A stretch of 64,000 nucleotides of DNA, from positions 1,674,001 to 1,738,000 of the forward strand of contig MCGE01000001.1 in assembly GCA_002105175.1 (NCBI GenBank). The letters run 5' to 3'. Within the stretch, counting starts at the first letter, position 1, and the number at the start of each line of letters is the position of its first letter. The position numbers and the translations under genes are program-made. The notes under the pieces are model-generated. The model was not told the DNA's origin, made no database searches, and worked only from the letters and a program-made list of their open reading frames with translations. This stretch comes from Absidia repens (Eukaryota > Mucoromycota > Mucoromycetes > Mucorales > Cunninghamellaceae). Below are positions 26,943-39,583 of this stretch, in pieces.

Positions 26943-28909
26943 ATGGCTCCTAACATTGACAATGAAGAAACAGTAGTGGTTGATGAAGTCCTTGACTTGG
27001 GTAAATTGGCGAAAGAAAAGGGTTCTTATATGGTCTATCCAGATGTCAAAGTAAGTGTTCTCAAAGAAAAGAAAAGGTGTTCATCATCCTACTTTAATAA
27101 TAATGACGCCCTTTTCCTTTTTTTTAAAAAAAAAAAATGTTGCTTTAGTATCCTCCTCTTCAACCTTTTGAACATAAAGATCCTGGCAAATTGGCTGATC
27201 CCAAAAAGGCATCCTTGTTTGACAATGCAAGCAAAATTTACGATCTCAGCCCTCATGTAGGCACCGTCATTGAAGGTCTTCAATTATCGCAATTGTCAGA
27301 ACAGCAAAAGAATGATCTTGCTCTTCTTGCCGCCGAACGTGGTGTAGTGTTCTTCAAAAAGCAGGACTTGAATCCCTATCAAGCAATTGAACTCGGTAGA
27401 CATTATGGTAAATATTAAAAAAAAAAAAAAAAAAAAGATATTGAAAGCTCATTCCAAAATTTTCAATTATTATCATTATTAGGCCCACTGTAAGATCCTT
27501 GGATGGGTTTTTTTTCTATGAAGAAAAATACGACAAGCAAATGTAACTGACCCCTATCTTTTTTTTTTTTATCTAGTCATCTCCACAACAGTACTGGCCA
27601 TCCCCCTGGTTTACCTGAAATCATAAGTATCTACCATGATGAAACCAAGTAATTATATAAAAGACAAGGGTCAATAGAAAGAAAAAAGCTAGAATACTCA
27701 TGGACATCTTTTTATTTCTTCTATGAACTAGTCCGGCTGTCCGTAATGCTAATGCCTTCCGTTCCGCCTCAGATGGTAACAGAAAAATATCAAAAAAAAA
27801 GGCCCATGAATTGACCAGCCATCTTTTTCTTTTTTGAATTGCCCCTCCCCCGCCTTCCTCTTCAGGTATTCATACCGATATCAGTTATGAACATAACCCC
27901 GCTGCACTCTCGATCTTGAAAATTGATCTTCTTCCATTGGGCCCTGGTGGCAATCCAGTTGGCGGTGACACCATTTGGTGGTCCGGTTATGCTGCCTACG
28001 ATCGACTGAGCGCTCCCATGCAAAAATTCGTCGAAGGACTCTCTGCCGTCCATACCGGTGAATATCATAAACTGCTTGCGCAAAAACATGGTCGTCCTAT
28101 CCGCCGTGAATTCCCACCTGATACGGTGCACCCTGTAGTCAGGTAAAAAAAAAAAAAAAAAAAAAAAAAGGAAGATATTGTCTTTGGTGATCTAAATCTT
28201 GACTCGACCTCTTTTTTTTTTTTTTCTTTTGGTATATAGAACGCACCCTGTCACTGGATGGAAAGCCTTGTTTGTTCAACCTGGTTTCACCAAATCTATT
28301 GTTGGATTGTCAAAACACGAATCCGATGCTGTGTTGAAGTTTTTGTACAATCATGTAGCAGGCGGTTATGGTAAGAAAGGGGGATATGGAAAGAGGTGAG
28401 TTGACGATGGAATAAAATAAATTAACAGTTATTTTTATATAGACTTCTCTGTACGATTTAAATGGGAAGGTAAGGTGACACAATCAATGATTGTTATTTT
28501 TTCAAATGGGACAATTTGATACTGAACATGCCTATTTTTTTTTTCGATCTGTAGAGGGAAGTGTTGGCGTTTGGGACAATCGCTGCACCTTCCATTGTGC
28601 CATTTTTGATTACTTTGATACTGGCCGTCGGTATGTGTAGAAAAACGAGTATTTTTTTTGTATATAAGAACGCAAAAGCCAATTTTTACTAAATCTTTTT
28701 TTTTGCTTTTGATATGGATATAGACATGGTTTCCGAGTGACACCTCAAGTAAGTATCCTTTCCTTGGAAAACATTATGTATGTGTAGGAGTTGTTTGTTC
28801 ATCGTTTCTCTCTCTCTCTCTTTTTTAGGGTGAAAAGCCTTTCTATGACCCCAACAGCAAGTCCAAAAAGCAAGCTGAAGAAGAAGCCCGAAATGCAAAC
28901 AAGCAATAG
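26943..28909 (+). CDS. TauD/JLP1-like Fe(II)/2-oxoglutarate dioxygenase
   Basis: 368 residues in 11 exons: 26943-27050, 27149-27407, 27483-27489, 27577-27648, 27732-27775, 27866-28142, 28240-28370, 28443-28469, 28555-28630, 28724-28748, 28829-28909. The third exon is only 7 nt and completes the block GRHYGPLHLHN. Iron ligands: H and D in IHTDISYEHNP, distal H in RRHGFRVTP, with the 2-oxoglutarate-binding Arg nearby; SVGVWDNRCTFH and FTAL-less fungal spacing also fit. The family oxidises taurine or alkylsulfonates to release sulfite, or related acids such as 2,4-D-like substrates. The exact substrate is not predictable. Repeat copy R3 starts about 190 bp after the stop. Confidence 0.9.
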
Positions 28910-29970
28910 GTTTTGGGATCAGTGACATATTTATGCTTAGTTTACTTTATTTATTTTATAAAAGGTATGAATATTCAATAAACTACGGTTGTGATATGGT
29001 GTATGTATTTCACCCTTTCAACTTTTTATATTCCAATTGCTTTCCGTTTATTATATCCACCAAAAAATAAACCAAAATCCTCACAAGCGACAAATACATT
29101 TGAAATCCCGCCCACGTGAAATATTTATTTTCTCTCTCCCGCCTATATTTATTTTTTCGGGTCTCTTTCTTTTGGCTATTCTTTTTTCTCTTTATTTTTT
29201 CTTCACCATTCAACTTCTACGGGGCTATTTCGTACTTAGTTTAGCATTAGGACCAGTTTAGAAGTGCTTTCAGCTCAGGGATTACAAGATGCATGGGGAA
29301 ACCCTTTCATTTTGGATCTAGGATCTGGAAGCACCATTTAGTTGTGCTTCTTGGTGCCTTCATAGCTTAGCTTAGTGTTATATTGTCCATAGTTTGCATA
29401 TATATATATCTGAATAAAATATGTATCTTTTTCCTCGTTTCAATGAAAAATGTCCTAAAGGTCTTTTTAATGTCTTGTGCAATAGATCTCTTTTTTAGTA
29501 GCATCAGTCCAGTTTGATTTCGGTAGACTGACGGTGCACCACAATAAAATATGTCTTCTTTCACATGCCCTATACCATATAGCACCTTATATTTTACATC
29601 TGTTTCTTTAGAGGAGAGTTCCCCATTTTTTAAATTCCACATTAGTCTCCCCCATGCATTAGGCAATAGATCCTTCCCTTGTTACAATGAACCCATCGTC
29701 CTTAGTTTTAGTTTCTACCACTATGTTTCAATAAAGTTTGTATTTTTATTAATTAACTATCCTCTAACCTATCAAATAATACTAAAAATGTTACTATTGT
29801 AGATGTTTTTTGGGTGTACTACCAAAAACTTCTTTTGAATTCACCCACGATGACCACTCCCTCCCCCTTGCACAAACACATGCCCCAAAATTGGTTGGTA
29901 GTCTTAGATCACATACTATCCAAAGTAGCCATATTCCTGCTCGACCAACCATATATGCATACCCAGTCCG

Positions 29971-30009
<39 letters not shown>

Positions 30010-30719
30010 TTACATGCGACATAATACCACCCTTCCTCTCCTCAGACTGAAGTCAGTTAAAGCGCAAGAGGTCACTGCCCACTATGATAAAGTGCGAAAC
30101 GATGAAGGCTTCTAACCCTATCCCATCACACACCAGAGTTAAGCAACCTCCCATTTTCCCTGATCATTCGTAATCATATTGCGGCAAACAAGATACAATT
30201 CAATAAAGTTTTTGAAGATCTTAAATATCAGTAAATCACACACTTGTCAAAGATTATTAGACGTCAAAAAAGTTGAGATAAAATAGTATTGGGTAAAGGT
30301 GAAATACACCAACATATATATATATATTTATATACGAAGGCAATAATGTGATGAAGATGATGATGAATTGTTTTTTATTTCACTTGTCAAAATAATAATA
30401 ATAATAATATACTAATAATAGAGGATGGGGTGGGAGAGATTTATATAACTAGAGCCGATAATGGTTGAGATGGGGGATCAATGTATAAGAGGATGGTATT
30501 CAGTAAATATACTAATGAAAAATAAAATAACATGAATACATATCAAGTTTTTTGCATTCCTTTTTTTTTTTTTTTTTTAAAAAAAAAAAACCAACAGAAT
30601 GAGCACAGCATGCTGATGATAAAAAAGGACGTTTAAAAAAATAGGGGTAAAATGAATGTGTAAAAAGGAAGGTAGAGAAAGAGTGGCAAAGATAGATAGA
30701 TAGAAGGAATATTGAGTTT
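28910..30719. other. Intergenic region with repeat R3
   Basis: 1.8 kb without a supported gene. It contains the dioxygenase poly(A) signal (TTCAATAAA near 28974), repeat R3 with its tail (about 29096-29750), a run of about 37 T's at 29972-30008, a short AT microsatellite (about 30317) and an AAT repeat (about 30390-30408). Confidence 0.55.
29096..29515 (+). repeat. Dispersed structured repeat, copy R3
   Basis: CACGTG at 29113-29118, pyrimidine tract, hairpin 29261-29308 (GAAGTGCTTTC with GGAAACCCTTTC, two mismatches) around the near-invariant loop, and AATAAA at 29413-29418. The GTCTTTTTAATGTCTTG module follows, and a looser tail with GTTTCAATAAAG runs to about 29740. Confidence 0.8.
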
Positions 30720-30870
30720 TTAAGCGTGGCCGTCACTTGTAGGTGTACCAGGGGCTTGATTCAATACTTCGTCCAAACTGACATGGCGTGTCAATTCGTC
30801 ATAAACCTACATATAATTAATGTTAGTTAGTTATATATCGTATATACGTGCCCCTTATCTAGTAATGCAC

Positions 30871-30911
<41 letters not shown>

Positions 30912-33520
30912 GTTCGCCATTCTTTACCATTTCGTCCAAGGGAATAATACTCTTGCGCCTAAATTGTTGGAATTGTTGTACATCAGGTTCAAATTGTTGC
31001 TACATAGAAGAACAATAACAAGTGAGTGACAATGCAACTTCTATCCCCCTTTTTGAAGACTATTATTCGTTTACCATATCAGGATGAATATCATCGTGCT
31101 GTTCAGTATGCTCAATGGATTCTTGTTGATCTGATCCCATTTCCATTTGATCTTCTTCATCCAAATCCATGGTATAGTCTTGAGGTTCTAAATATGCAAG
31201 GCACACATACACACACACAATAGAAAAAGAAAGGTAGATAGATAGAAGAATGGTTTAGAAAAAAAAATGTTTGTCATATGTTGCTGTCGCATATTCCACC
31301 ACATCGCGTCCACCCTCCCTCGCACCCGTCCCCAATCAATATGTCTTACCAGATTTAGGTGGGAATGAATAGCCAGATGATATTGGTGATGGCGATCGTG
31401 TCACTGGGGCGGCTTTCGTTTTTTCCTTCAATAATTTCCAGTTCTCTTCCCGTTCCTTTTGCTGTTTCCGTTCCCTAATAAGAAGAGAAATCGAACTTGT
31501 AAATAATCGTTCTACCAGTACTACATATACCCCCCCCTCCCGATACTTACAATTGTCGCTGGATTTTATATTGGTTTGCACATTCATCAAAAATGATTGG
31601 GTTGATATCCATACACAATTTCAATGCTGTATAAACCAGGCCAAGAATCGTTTTATTCCAGTGGGTTTTTGATGTGCGATAGAGCGCGGGGAATACAATA
31701 GGCATTATGACTTGGATATTTTCGGCAATCAAACTGACAATATAATCGTTATTCCAATAATAAAGCGATCGTTCAGCAACCTAACCATAACAACATGAAT
31801 GAGTTTTTGTTTCTTTGACTGTTTACCATTCCATTCCATATCCTCCATCTCCCCACGCTCTCTATATATAAGTATATGTATTAAGTTACCTGGAAATGAG
31901 AGCTGGAGACGCATTGGCTGAGTTTTGTAAAAAGAGGCACCATGATCCTTTGGAATTCACAGATGTCAATGATATCCAGTATTTCTTCAATTTCATTCAA
32001 AAACATGACTTCTTTTGGACTGTTCACCTTTGGCCAGTAACGAAACAATCCAATCACCACCTAATCGTAACGAAAAAAAAAGAAAAGAAAAACAATATTC
32101 AGTGTGAGTGACACCCTTCTATGATTTCATCCTACCCCTTCTCCTTCTCACTTACTTCATCGGTCAAGGCCTGATCTTTTTCTAAAAATTGTACCACACA
32201 ATACGCCAATTGAGGATGATAAAGTGCCAATGACTTGACTTTATGCAATGGGATCAGCACACGGGTCAAAAATGTTTTATGTTCTTCCTTGAGTGGTAAT
32301 GCAAATCCGTTTATAATACTACCGAGGATTTCCAATAATTCCGCTATGCCATTGTGTCGTTCGGTTTCATACATGAATTGGAAAAAGATATTGTTGATGG
32401 AGCGTCGAATGAAGGCACGTAGGTTGAGGAATTTGCCGTAGATGCGATGTAATGTCGTTTTAAGGAAATCTCTTTCACGAGGATCTTCGCTGTCGAATAA
32501 ATCCAGTAGCTACGGAAAGAGAAAAAAAAAAAAAAAAGTTAAAAAAAAAACATAAATGGCACACACCTTCCTCTCCTCCTCCTCCTCCCCCTCCCAAGTT
32601 TTTGACCCATCCCTCACCCTCCCCACCATCAACCCCCTTCCTTTCCCTTCGTTTTAACTTACTTGGAGGATGAATTTATGATCAATGTATTTTTTGGCAT
32701 AGTTGATATTGAATTCAGGAGACTCCAAAAATCGTAGAAAGAATTCGTACACAATTTGTAAATGGGGCCAAGCTAGTTCCAACACAGGTTCATCTTCTTC
32801 AGGATCAAAAGCATCGCCAACAGGATTGACTTGGGGAGGAATAGGGCGGAACAGATTGATAACAAACTATAATATAATTAAAAAGAAAGGTAAGAAGGGG
32901 GGGGGACCGCAGCACAGCGAAGGAGAGTTTTTTTTTTATATATATATATGTTTTTACCATGTTGGTGATTTCAGGATATACAGCTTCGGTCAAAACACCT
33001 CGATTCATCACGATATATTCCAGAATTTCTTGTAACGTATACCGTTTGATTTCCTTTTCGTCGAGTTCCGAGGACGCATCACTAAAATCAAAGATCACCG
33101 TACATTGTCGAATTTTTTGTATAAACAGGTCTTGACGTAAATGAGGAGGGACCTCTATTACAAGAAAAAACAAAAAAAAAACCATCAGTCCTCTATGATC
33201 CCATGCCCTTCTCCTCCTCCCCGCCCCCCATGCCTCCCGATGTTATGTTATTTTTACCATGAAATCCAGGTGTTCGTTCGAGCTGGACTTTTTCAGTCAC
33301 GTAAAATCGCGACGATTTTTGTCGTCGAGGTGCTTTGCTGATGGGGATTTGATCTTTGGGAGCGTTCTTGAGTCGATTCAGGGCACCTACTTTTGGAATG
33401 TCACGTTCTGTTGCTGACTTGCCGGGACCACCGGGGCTTCCCGCAGCGCCGCCACCACCGCCATGATGCATAAAAGAGACAGTACCAGGAGATCGGGTTT
33501 TGGACTAGGATTGGAGATAG

Positions 33521-33551
<31 letters not shown>

Positions 33552-33777
33552 CCCGATTAACGCAAGTTGCTAATTATTGGTTGCCCGGCATGCCTCACAC
33601 ACACACATATATATATATATAGATATATACATACACACTATCTACGTAACTCTTCCCCTCTCTTCTTACCGTATCATGATGAGGTTCAGTATTCACCACC
33701 ACAATGGATGGTGCGGCTGCGGGTGATGAAGAGACCGATGGAGGTGTTGGTTGCTGATTCGCTGCTGGATCGATCAT
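30720..33777 (-). CDS. RTS1: PP2A regulatory subunit B56 (B-prime) family
   Basis: 635 residues in 11 exons (minus strand): 33670-33777, 33258-33504, 32958-33154, 32663-32866, 32156-32509, 31890-32060, 31551-31780, 31350-31474, 31075-31187, 30928-30999, 30720-30806. The N-terminal 120 residues are low complexity (Pro/Ser/Gly/His). The HEAT-like B56 core follows, with blocks [56 protein letters not shown]-type [16 protein letters not shown] and [19 protein letters not shown]. It targets the PP2A A/C core to substrates in mitosis and stress signalling. The tail is acidic and Gln-rich. The final intron holds a run of about 40 T's (30871-30910). Confidence 0.95.
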
Positions 33778-35156
33778 AATTTAATTTTTTGATAATGTAA
33801 TAGAATGGTCAGGGGGGAGGGGAAGGTGTCCTTTTGTTTTTACAGGAACGCGATCATCAATAAAAGGGATTGATTAGATATATATTCAAGACTTTCATAT
33901 ATGGGATTCATGGCAAACTTACAGTTGGATTCTTTTTGTGTGTGTAATAGATGAGTCAAAGATGAGGAGAAGGCGAGAAAAGATGATGGCAAAAAAAGGT
34001 TTCTTGAGAGAGGGAGTGGGTTGTGAAAAAAAAAAAAATAAGGAGAGACAAGGAGTAAAAGGCCAAAACAAGAAGGAAACAATATAAATATATGTATAGA
34101 GGTAGTAATAATAATAATAAAAAGGTAGATGAAAAAAAAAAAGGCTTAATGGTAGATGAAAAAAAAAAAAAAAAAAGGAAAGGGCAGAGAAAAGCAAGGA
34201 GGTGTATTGTCGAACGAGCCGAAAAAAAAAAATTAAAGGCATCTGAGTTTAAACCTATCCAGTGTATCTGGATTCTGGACAGTAATATGCTCTCGACTTG
34301 TGCATTTTCTAGAATCTTTGACAGACTTTGGTAGGATAACAAACAATGGAAAAAAAAGGGGCGGTATGAAGTTCCATTATGCATGAAAGGAAAAGTGGCA
34401 CTAAAAGTTCTATCTATCAATGCTCGTAAGTGACATATTCCCCCTTCCCCTTTTGTAGTCAAGTATAGATATCCTGCACCCGATCGATTGAACCAACTGA
34501 CTCTGTTTTCGATGATGCCATCATGTTCGTTCAGTGGGAGGACAAACCTTTTTTTTTTTTTCTTGTTTTTTTTTTTTTTTTTTTTATTTTTTTTTTTTTT
34601 TTGTTGGGGTGAGACTATCATATTAGGGGAATATTAAGGAGGATGCATTGAACTTCACTTTTTTGAATTCCTTCTATTGTTTTGCTATCATAGGCACACA
34701 AAAAAAGCTTATATAGCGTTTTATAAAAGTAAGGATGGATCTACAACGCTAAGGGATAAGTTAAAATTTTTTTTTGACAACACAAAACCTTAAACCATCC
34801 AAGTGATGGAAAAAGATGCTCCAGGACGGGGAGGGTCAAACAAGACACTTTGGTGGGTTGTGTGGTTGGGTGTTTCATGGTCAAGCTGTCAGGTTTCTTA
34901 TTTTTTTTTTTTTTTACTGCGAAGAAGGAATACTTGAACTTTTTGTACATTATCATAACAATACAATGCAAACAAAACCATATATGCAATTGATAATCAA
35001 TCAGAATGGTTGTTCTTATCTCCGCCATAAAAGGTAGTGTCGGGGTGACTGTGAGCTCACCAAAAAAAAAAAAAAAGTCTATTTCAAGATCACTTGGCAT
35101 GTCAATCCAATTTCCCTTTCTTTCTTTTTTTTTTTCCCCATATAAAATCCAATATT
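33778..35156. other. Divergent intergenic region, PP2A-B56 / MDH
   Basis: 1.4 kb between two divergent genes, very rich in A and T homopolymers (about 34148-34176, 34550-34602) and with an AAT repeat (about 34107-34122). Only low-complexity open frames, which I do not accept as genes. Confidence 0.6.
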
Positions 35157-35836
35157 ATGTTTGCTACTACCCGTGCCACTGCATTTGCTGCCAAACGTGC
35201 TTTCTCTACCTCTGCTGCGAACCTTTCCAAGGTGGCTGTTCTCGGTGCCGCCGGTGGTATTGGTCAACCGCTCTCCTTGCTGCTAAAAGAAAATCCTCAT
35301 GTCACCCACTTGGCTCTTTACGATATCGTCAACACTCCTGGTGTCGCTGCTGACTTGAGGTAAGGAATGCATAGTGTATGTATATGTGTCACTCAAACTT
35401 GTGTTGTTTTTTTCATGTGTAGCCACATCAATACCAACTCCAAGGTAAATCAACATTCCGAATGGGGTGAACGGAGGAAAAGGAGGAGTAGCAATAGCGC
35501 AGCACAAAAAAATAAAAATGCGGGAGTGGGCGCGTATATATCTGTGATATATGTATGATCAACTTTCTTTATCTCGATAGGTGACTGGTCACACTGGCAT
35601 CGGCAAGGGTTTAGAAGATGCTCTCAAAGATGCACATGTTGTTGTCATTCCTGCCGGTGTTCCTCGTAAGCCTGGTATGACGCGTGATGATTTGTTCAAC
35701 ACCAATGCATCCATTGTCCAAGGCCTTGCCGAAGCTGCTGCCAAGTAAGTGTATGTGTGGACGGGTCGAGGTGGGCGGATGGGTGGTTAAGAGGAGGCAG
35801 TAGGTCATGGATCAACTCACACATTCATATCTAACT

Positions 35837-35878
<42 letters not shown>

Positions 35879-36580
35879 GAAGACACTGCCCCAAGGCGCA
35901 TATCCTCATCATCTCCAACCCTGTGAACTCGACGGTGCCCATCTTTGCGGAAGTCATGAAGAAAGCTGGTGTGTTTGATCCCAGGCGTTTGTACGGGGTG
36001 ACTACGTTAGACGTGGTGCGAGCGTCTCGGTTTGTTGCTGAAGTCAAGAACAAGGATCCCAAGGATGTCAAGGTCACTGTGGTGGGTGGTCATTCGGGTG
36101 TCACCATTGTCCCTCTCTTATCTCAAACGGGCTTTGATTTCACCAAGGAAGAATTGGATGCCCTGACGCACCGTATCCAATTCGGTGGGGACGAAGTCGT
36201 CAAGGCCAAGGATGGGACCGGATCCGCCACGTTGTCCATGGCGTTTGCTGGTGCACGTTTCGCCAACTCGGTCTTGGAAGCCACCGTCGGTGGGAAGAAG
36301 GATGTGATTGAACCTACCTTTGTCAAATCGGATGTCTTTGCCAAGGAAGGTGTTGACTATTTCTCCACTCTTGTTGAATTGGGTCCCGAAGGTGCCGAAA
36401 AGGTATAAACATAGAAGAGGAGGAGGAGGAGGAGGAGGAGGATGGATCGAGACTGATTCAACTTTTTTTAAAAACTGGTAGATCCATGGTCTTGGTCAAA
36501 TCTCCGAATATGAACAAAAGTTGATTGATGCTGCTCTTCCTGAACTCAAGAAGAACATTGCTAAGGGTGCGGCTTTCTAA
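35157..36580 (+). CDS. MDH1: Malate dehydrogenase, mitochondrial
   Basis: 335 residues; exons 35157-35359, 35423-35444 (22 nt), 35581-35744, 35883-36402, 36482-36580. It interconverts malate and oxaloacetate with NAD in the TCA cycle. An N-terminal Ala/Arg/Ser-rich presequence (about residues 1-24) indicates mitochondrial import. It is followed by the dinucleotide loop [15 protein letters not shown]. Substrate and catalytic residues: [26 protein letters not shown], and the catalytic His in VVGGHSG. The intron at 35745-35882 contains about 40 consecutive T's directly before its acceptor. A GGA repeat (about 36415-36440) lies in the last intron. Codon use is biased toward C-ending codons, as expected of a highly expressed gene. 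Confidence 0.97.
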
Positions 36581-36971
36581 ATCGATCAATTGGATATCCT
36601 TGGTGGAATTTATTCGCTAGTTGGCTGGTTTTTTTTTTTTTTTTTTTGTTTTTATTATCATTTCTGTTATTTAATTTAGTATTATCTATTTATCATGAAC
36701 TGAAATTGATTAATATAATAAAGTTTTTTCTTGCCTTTCTGTGTGCTGCTCTCAGGGGGGGGGGAGGTGGTGGGGGAGGACTAGATTGATGGCATGAAGG
36801 GAAGAGGCGCGCAGCGGGTGTGGGGTGGTAATTTATCGGGGATTGAATCTAGGGGGGCAGCGATTTTGCTGGGACGCGTCATGGTGTGGAAAAATGTTTT
36901 TTTATGAAAAAGGAGCCAAGTTCTTTTTTTTTTCTTTTTCTTATTAAAAACCAATTACGCAAAGCAAAAAT
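36581..36971. other. Intergenic region, MDH / proteasome beta-6
   Basis: A T run (36627-36646), AATAAAG near 36717 as the MDH poly(A) signal, a G-rich stretch (36755-36780), then the promoter of the proteasome gene. No gene seen. Confidence 0.6.
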
Positions 36972-38026
36972 ATGATTACAACATCCGAACCACACGATGG
37001 CATGTCCGTTCCTATTGAACACCGATTCGAACCTTATGATGACAATGGAGGGTAAATGAAACACATGTGTACACCACCAACTCGCCCAACCTAAATGTTT
37101 TCTCGTTGCTGTATACTGACCAACAGTTCCTGTCTCCCCTTTTTTTTATATTTATTTTTATTTTATTTAGAACGAGTGTGGCTGTTGCTGGCAAGGACTT
37201 TTGTGTTATTGCCGCTGATACAAGACAAAGCACAGGATACAGTATCAACTCACGCACATCACCAAAGGCATACGTTTTATCTGACACATCGGTCATTGCT
37301 ATGAATGGATTCCATGCTGATGGCTTGACTTTGAAGAAGGTGCTCGAACAACGAATGAAGGTAAACGTTGGGAGAGAGAAAAACATATCATGTTGGTGGC
37401 CCTGTCTCTGACTGACTGGGATGACGCCCTTCTTTTTTTCTCCTATTGTAGTGGTACAAATTTGCACACGATAAGAACATGTCTTGCGATGCTTTGGCTC
37501 AAATGCTTTCCAACACATTGTATCAACGTCGATTCTTCCCTTACTATGCGTTCTGTGTGTTGGGTGGTGTGGATGAAAATGGTACGTATCTAAGAGTATG
37601 TGTGTAGATGAGATCTGTGTTTTTGGAACTCAATTTCTCGGTTACATAGGTGAAGGTGGTGTGTATTGTTATGATGCCATTGGTTCTTATGAACGCGAAT
37701 TGGCCCGTGCTTCTGGCTCTGCTTCTGCTTTGATCCAACCTTTCCTTGACAATCAGGTAAAGTAAAACACATACATAATCATAGGGAATCTGTGTGTGAG
37801 TTTACTAACTGAGCTTTATTATTATTATGTATATCAGGTGAACCGCAAAAATCAACAAAATGCATCAAAAGAACCTTTGGAACTGGATGAAGTGTTAAGG
37901 ATTGTCAAGGATGCCTTCACCTCTGCGACTGAACGTGATATCTATACCGGGGACAATCTTCAAATCTGTATTATTAGAAAGAATCAACCTGTGGAAGTGC
38001 AACATTATCCTTTGAAGAAAGATTAG
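36972..38026 (+). CDS. PRE7: 20S proteasome subunit beta-6 (PSMB1)
   Basis: 231 residues; exons 36972-37051, 37171-37360, 37452-37581, 37650-37756, 37838-38026. The core aligns with PSMB1 by eye: [71 protein letters not shown] and [14 protein letters not shown], ending in LKKD. A propeptide of about 27 residues precedes [11 protein letters not shown]. Beta-6 is one of the non-catalytic beta subunits of the core particle. No proteasome-associated control element was recognised in the short upstream region. Confidence 0.96.
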
Positions 38027-38278
38027 TTTAGTTTTTTTTTTTTTTGAATTTTTTTTTTATTGAAGGATTGATTTTTGTTTTTGTTACTTTGAACAACATA
38101 ATGGGGGTAGTGGAATTCTTTTTTATATATTATTATAATAAAAAATAAATCGAAACTGTCAATTTGTCAAAACACAATACATCCACACTACTCACACATA
38201 TGTAGTGAAATCATTAAGCGTAGAGGAAAGGGGGGGGCGGGGATTTATTTAATTTTAATTTCTTTCCATTTTTTATTT

Positions 38279-39583
38279 TTATGTGTGCTTTATTGGGGTA
38301 TTTATCATACCATTTTTGCCATTGCGGACACACCATTCCTGGAACTCGTATTTTTGTTGATCATTCATTGTCAGCGATACTTTCCGTTCCGCCAAAGCAT
38401 GGACGGTATACCAGTCATCGATACGGTGGCATTCTTTCATTTCAAACACGGACAATTGGGGGCAATCCAAGGGCGTTGATTTGACAAGACATTGGATACT
38501 TCGATTGGTGATATGGGAACAACTATTGACCGACACACGTTCAAGCGTCTTGTGACGATACTGGGCCAATGCGAGCAAGGTGTGGTCATCAATATCACAT
38601 CCGGCTAATCCAAGCACGGTCACCTGGGTGTGTTTTGCAATCATCACCATGGACTGACTGGTGATCCGCGACCGCTCACGAATACGGCCGACATTCAAAT
38701 GACGCAACCATGGACACGATTGGGCAATGGCCATCACGCTGACATCGGAAATCAACCCGCACGCACGTAGATCAAGATGGACCAAATCGGGCGCATGCCG
38801 TGCAAGCACCACAATACTTTCGTCGGACACCCGGTGGCAACCCGCAAGAGACACGTGCGTCAGGTGCGTCTGTGGCTGGACAAGGAAAAATGGAACAAGG
38901 CATGCGTTGGTGACATGGTCGCAAATATACAGCTCGAGGCGTTGAAGGTGAGTGGCATGGTGGGCGACCGCGGCAAGGCTCTCATGCATGGCCTTCTCTT
39001 TGATACGACGTAGTGTGACGGAACGAATGCTTTTACGATACAAATCGATGGATGATGTGGTGGGTGGTGGTGGGGATGGAGGGAGTGGCTTGGTGGACGG
39101 TGATGGGGTGAGTCTTCTTCTTGTCGATGGTAAAGGAGTGGATCTGGACATGGTAGTGATGGCCTTTGCATCGTCGTCATCATTTTGCAAGGCTGCTGCT
39201 GATTTAGAAGAACACGATGATGGCGATTCACAAAAGGACGGCGTTGATACCGACAATGACGACAAGGTGGTGGATGAAAGGGACGTGGATGGAAGGGGCT
39301 TGGGCAGGGTAATGCGGGTGTTGGCAAGGACACTGGCGAAGTGATAGAATGCTGCGATGTCTGTTTTGGTATCTTCAAACACCACATGCCGCCACAGATG
39401 ACGAAGGGTGCATTCATGCCATAGGCGATTGACAAGCAAACATGGCGCTAGATGATGTTTGTCACGATAATGGGTGATATTGTGATGTTGCTTCGCATCG
39501 GGACCACTGTCGTAGGGTGCTAGATGCCATAGGATTTGACTGACAACCTCTGGAAGCTGGACTGCAAGGTGTGGTGAATCCAT
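38279..39583 (-). CDS. F-box/leucine-rich-repeat protein (AMN1-like)
   Basis: 434 residues, single exon, the only long intronless gene in the window. The N-terminus (LPEVVSQILWHLAP ... LLVNRLWHECTLRHLWRHVVF) is an F-box-like helix set. A Ser/Pro/Thr-rich linker follows (about residues 95-180). Residues 190-400 carry repeated LxxLxLxxCxxIxD units, such as VHLDLRACGLISDVSVMAIA and HLNVGRIRERSRITSQSM, as in the AMN1/FBXL2 group. Likely a substrate receptor of an SCF ubiquitin ligase; the target is unknown. It is convergent with the proteasome gene, with 250 bp between stops. Confidence 0.85.
   Translation of the reverse strand: MDSPHLAVQLPEVVSQILWHLAPYDSGPDAKQHHNITHYRDKHHLAPCLLVNRLWHECTLRHLWRHVVFEDTKTDIAAFYHFASVLANTRITLPKPLPSTSLSSTTLSSLSVSTPSFCESPSSCSSKSAAALQNDDDDAKAITTMSRSTPLPSTRRRLTPSPSTKPLPPSPPPPTTSSIDLYRKSIRSVTLRRIKEKAMHESLAAVAHHATHLQRLELYICDHVTNACLVPFFLVQPQTHLTHVSLAGCHRVSDESIVVLARHAPDLVHLDLRACGLISDVSVMAIAQSCPWLRHLNVGRIRERSRITSQSMVMIAKHTQVTVLGLAGCDIDDHTLLALAQYRHKTLERVSVNSCSHITNRSIQCLVKSTPLDCPQLSVFEMKECHRIDDWYTVHALAERKVSLTMNDQQKYEFQEWCVRNGKNGMINTPIKHT

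Noticed and set aside
29985..30150. String resembling 5S rRNA (CGACATAATACCACCC ... AGTTAAGC)
   Set aside because: Short matches are in roughly the right order, but helix partners do not pair and the internal control region is not recognisable. Treated as chance.
33956..34621. 220-codon open frame, Phe/Lys/Leu-rich, minus strand
   Set aside because: Made of T/A homopolymers and AAT repeats in a divergent promoter region, with no domain pattern.
38860..39435. 190-codon open frame overlapping the F-box/LRR gene in another frame
   Set aside because: Pro/His/Ser-rich shadow of the low-complexity linker; the F-box frame carries the recognisable repeats.
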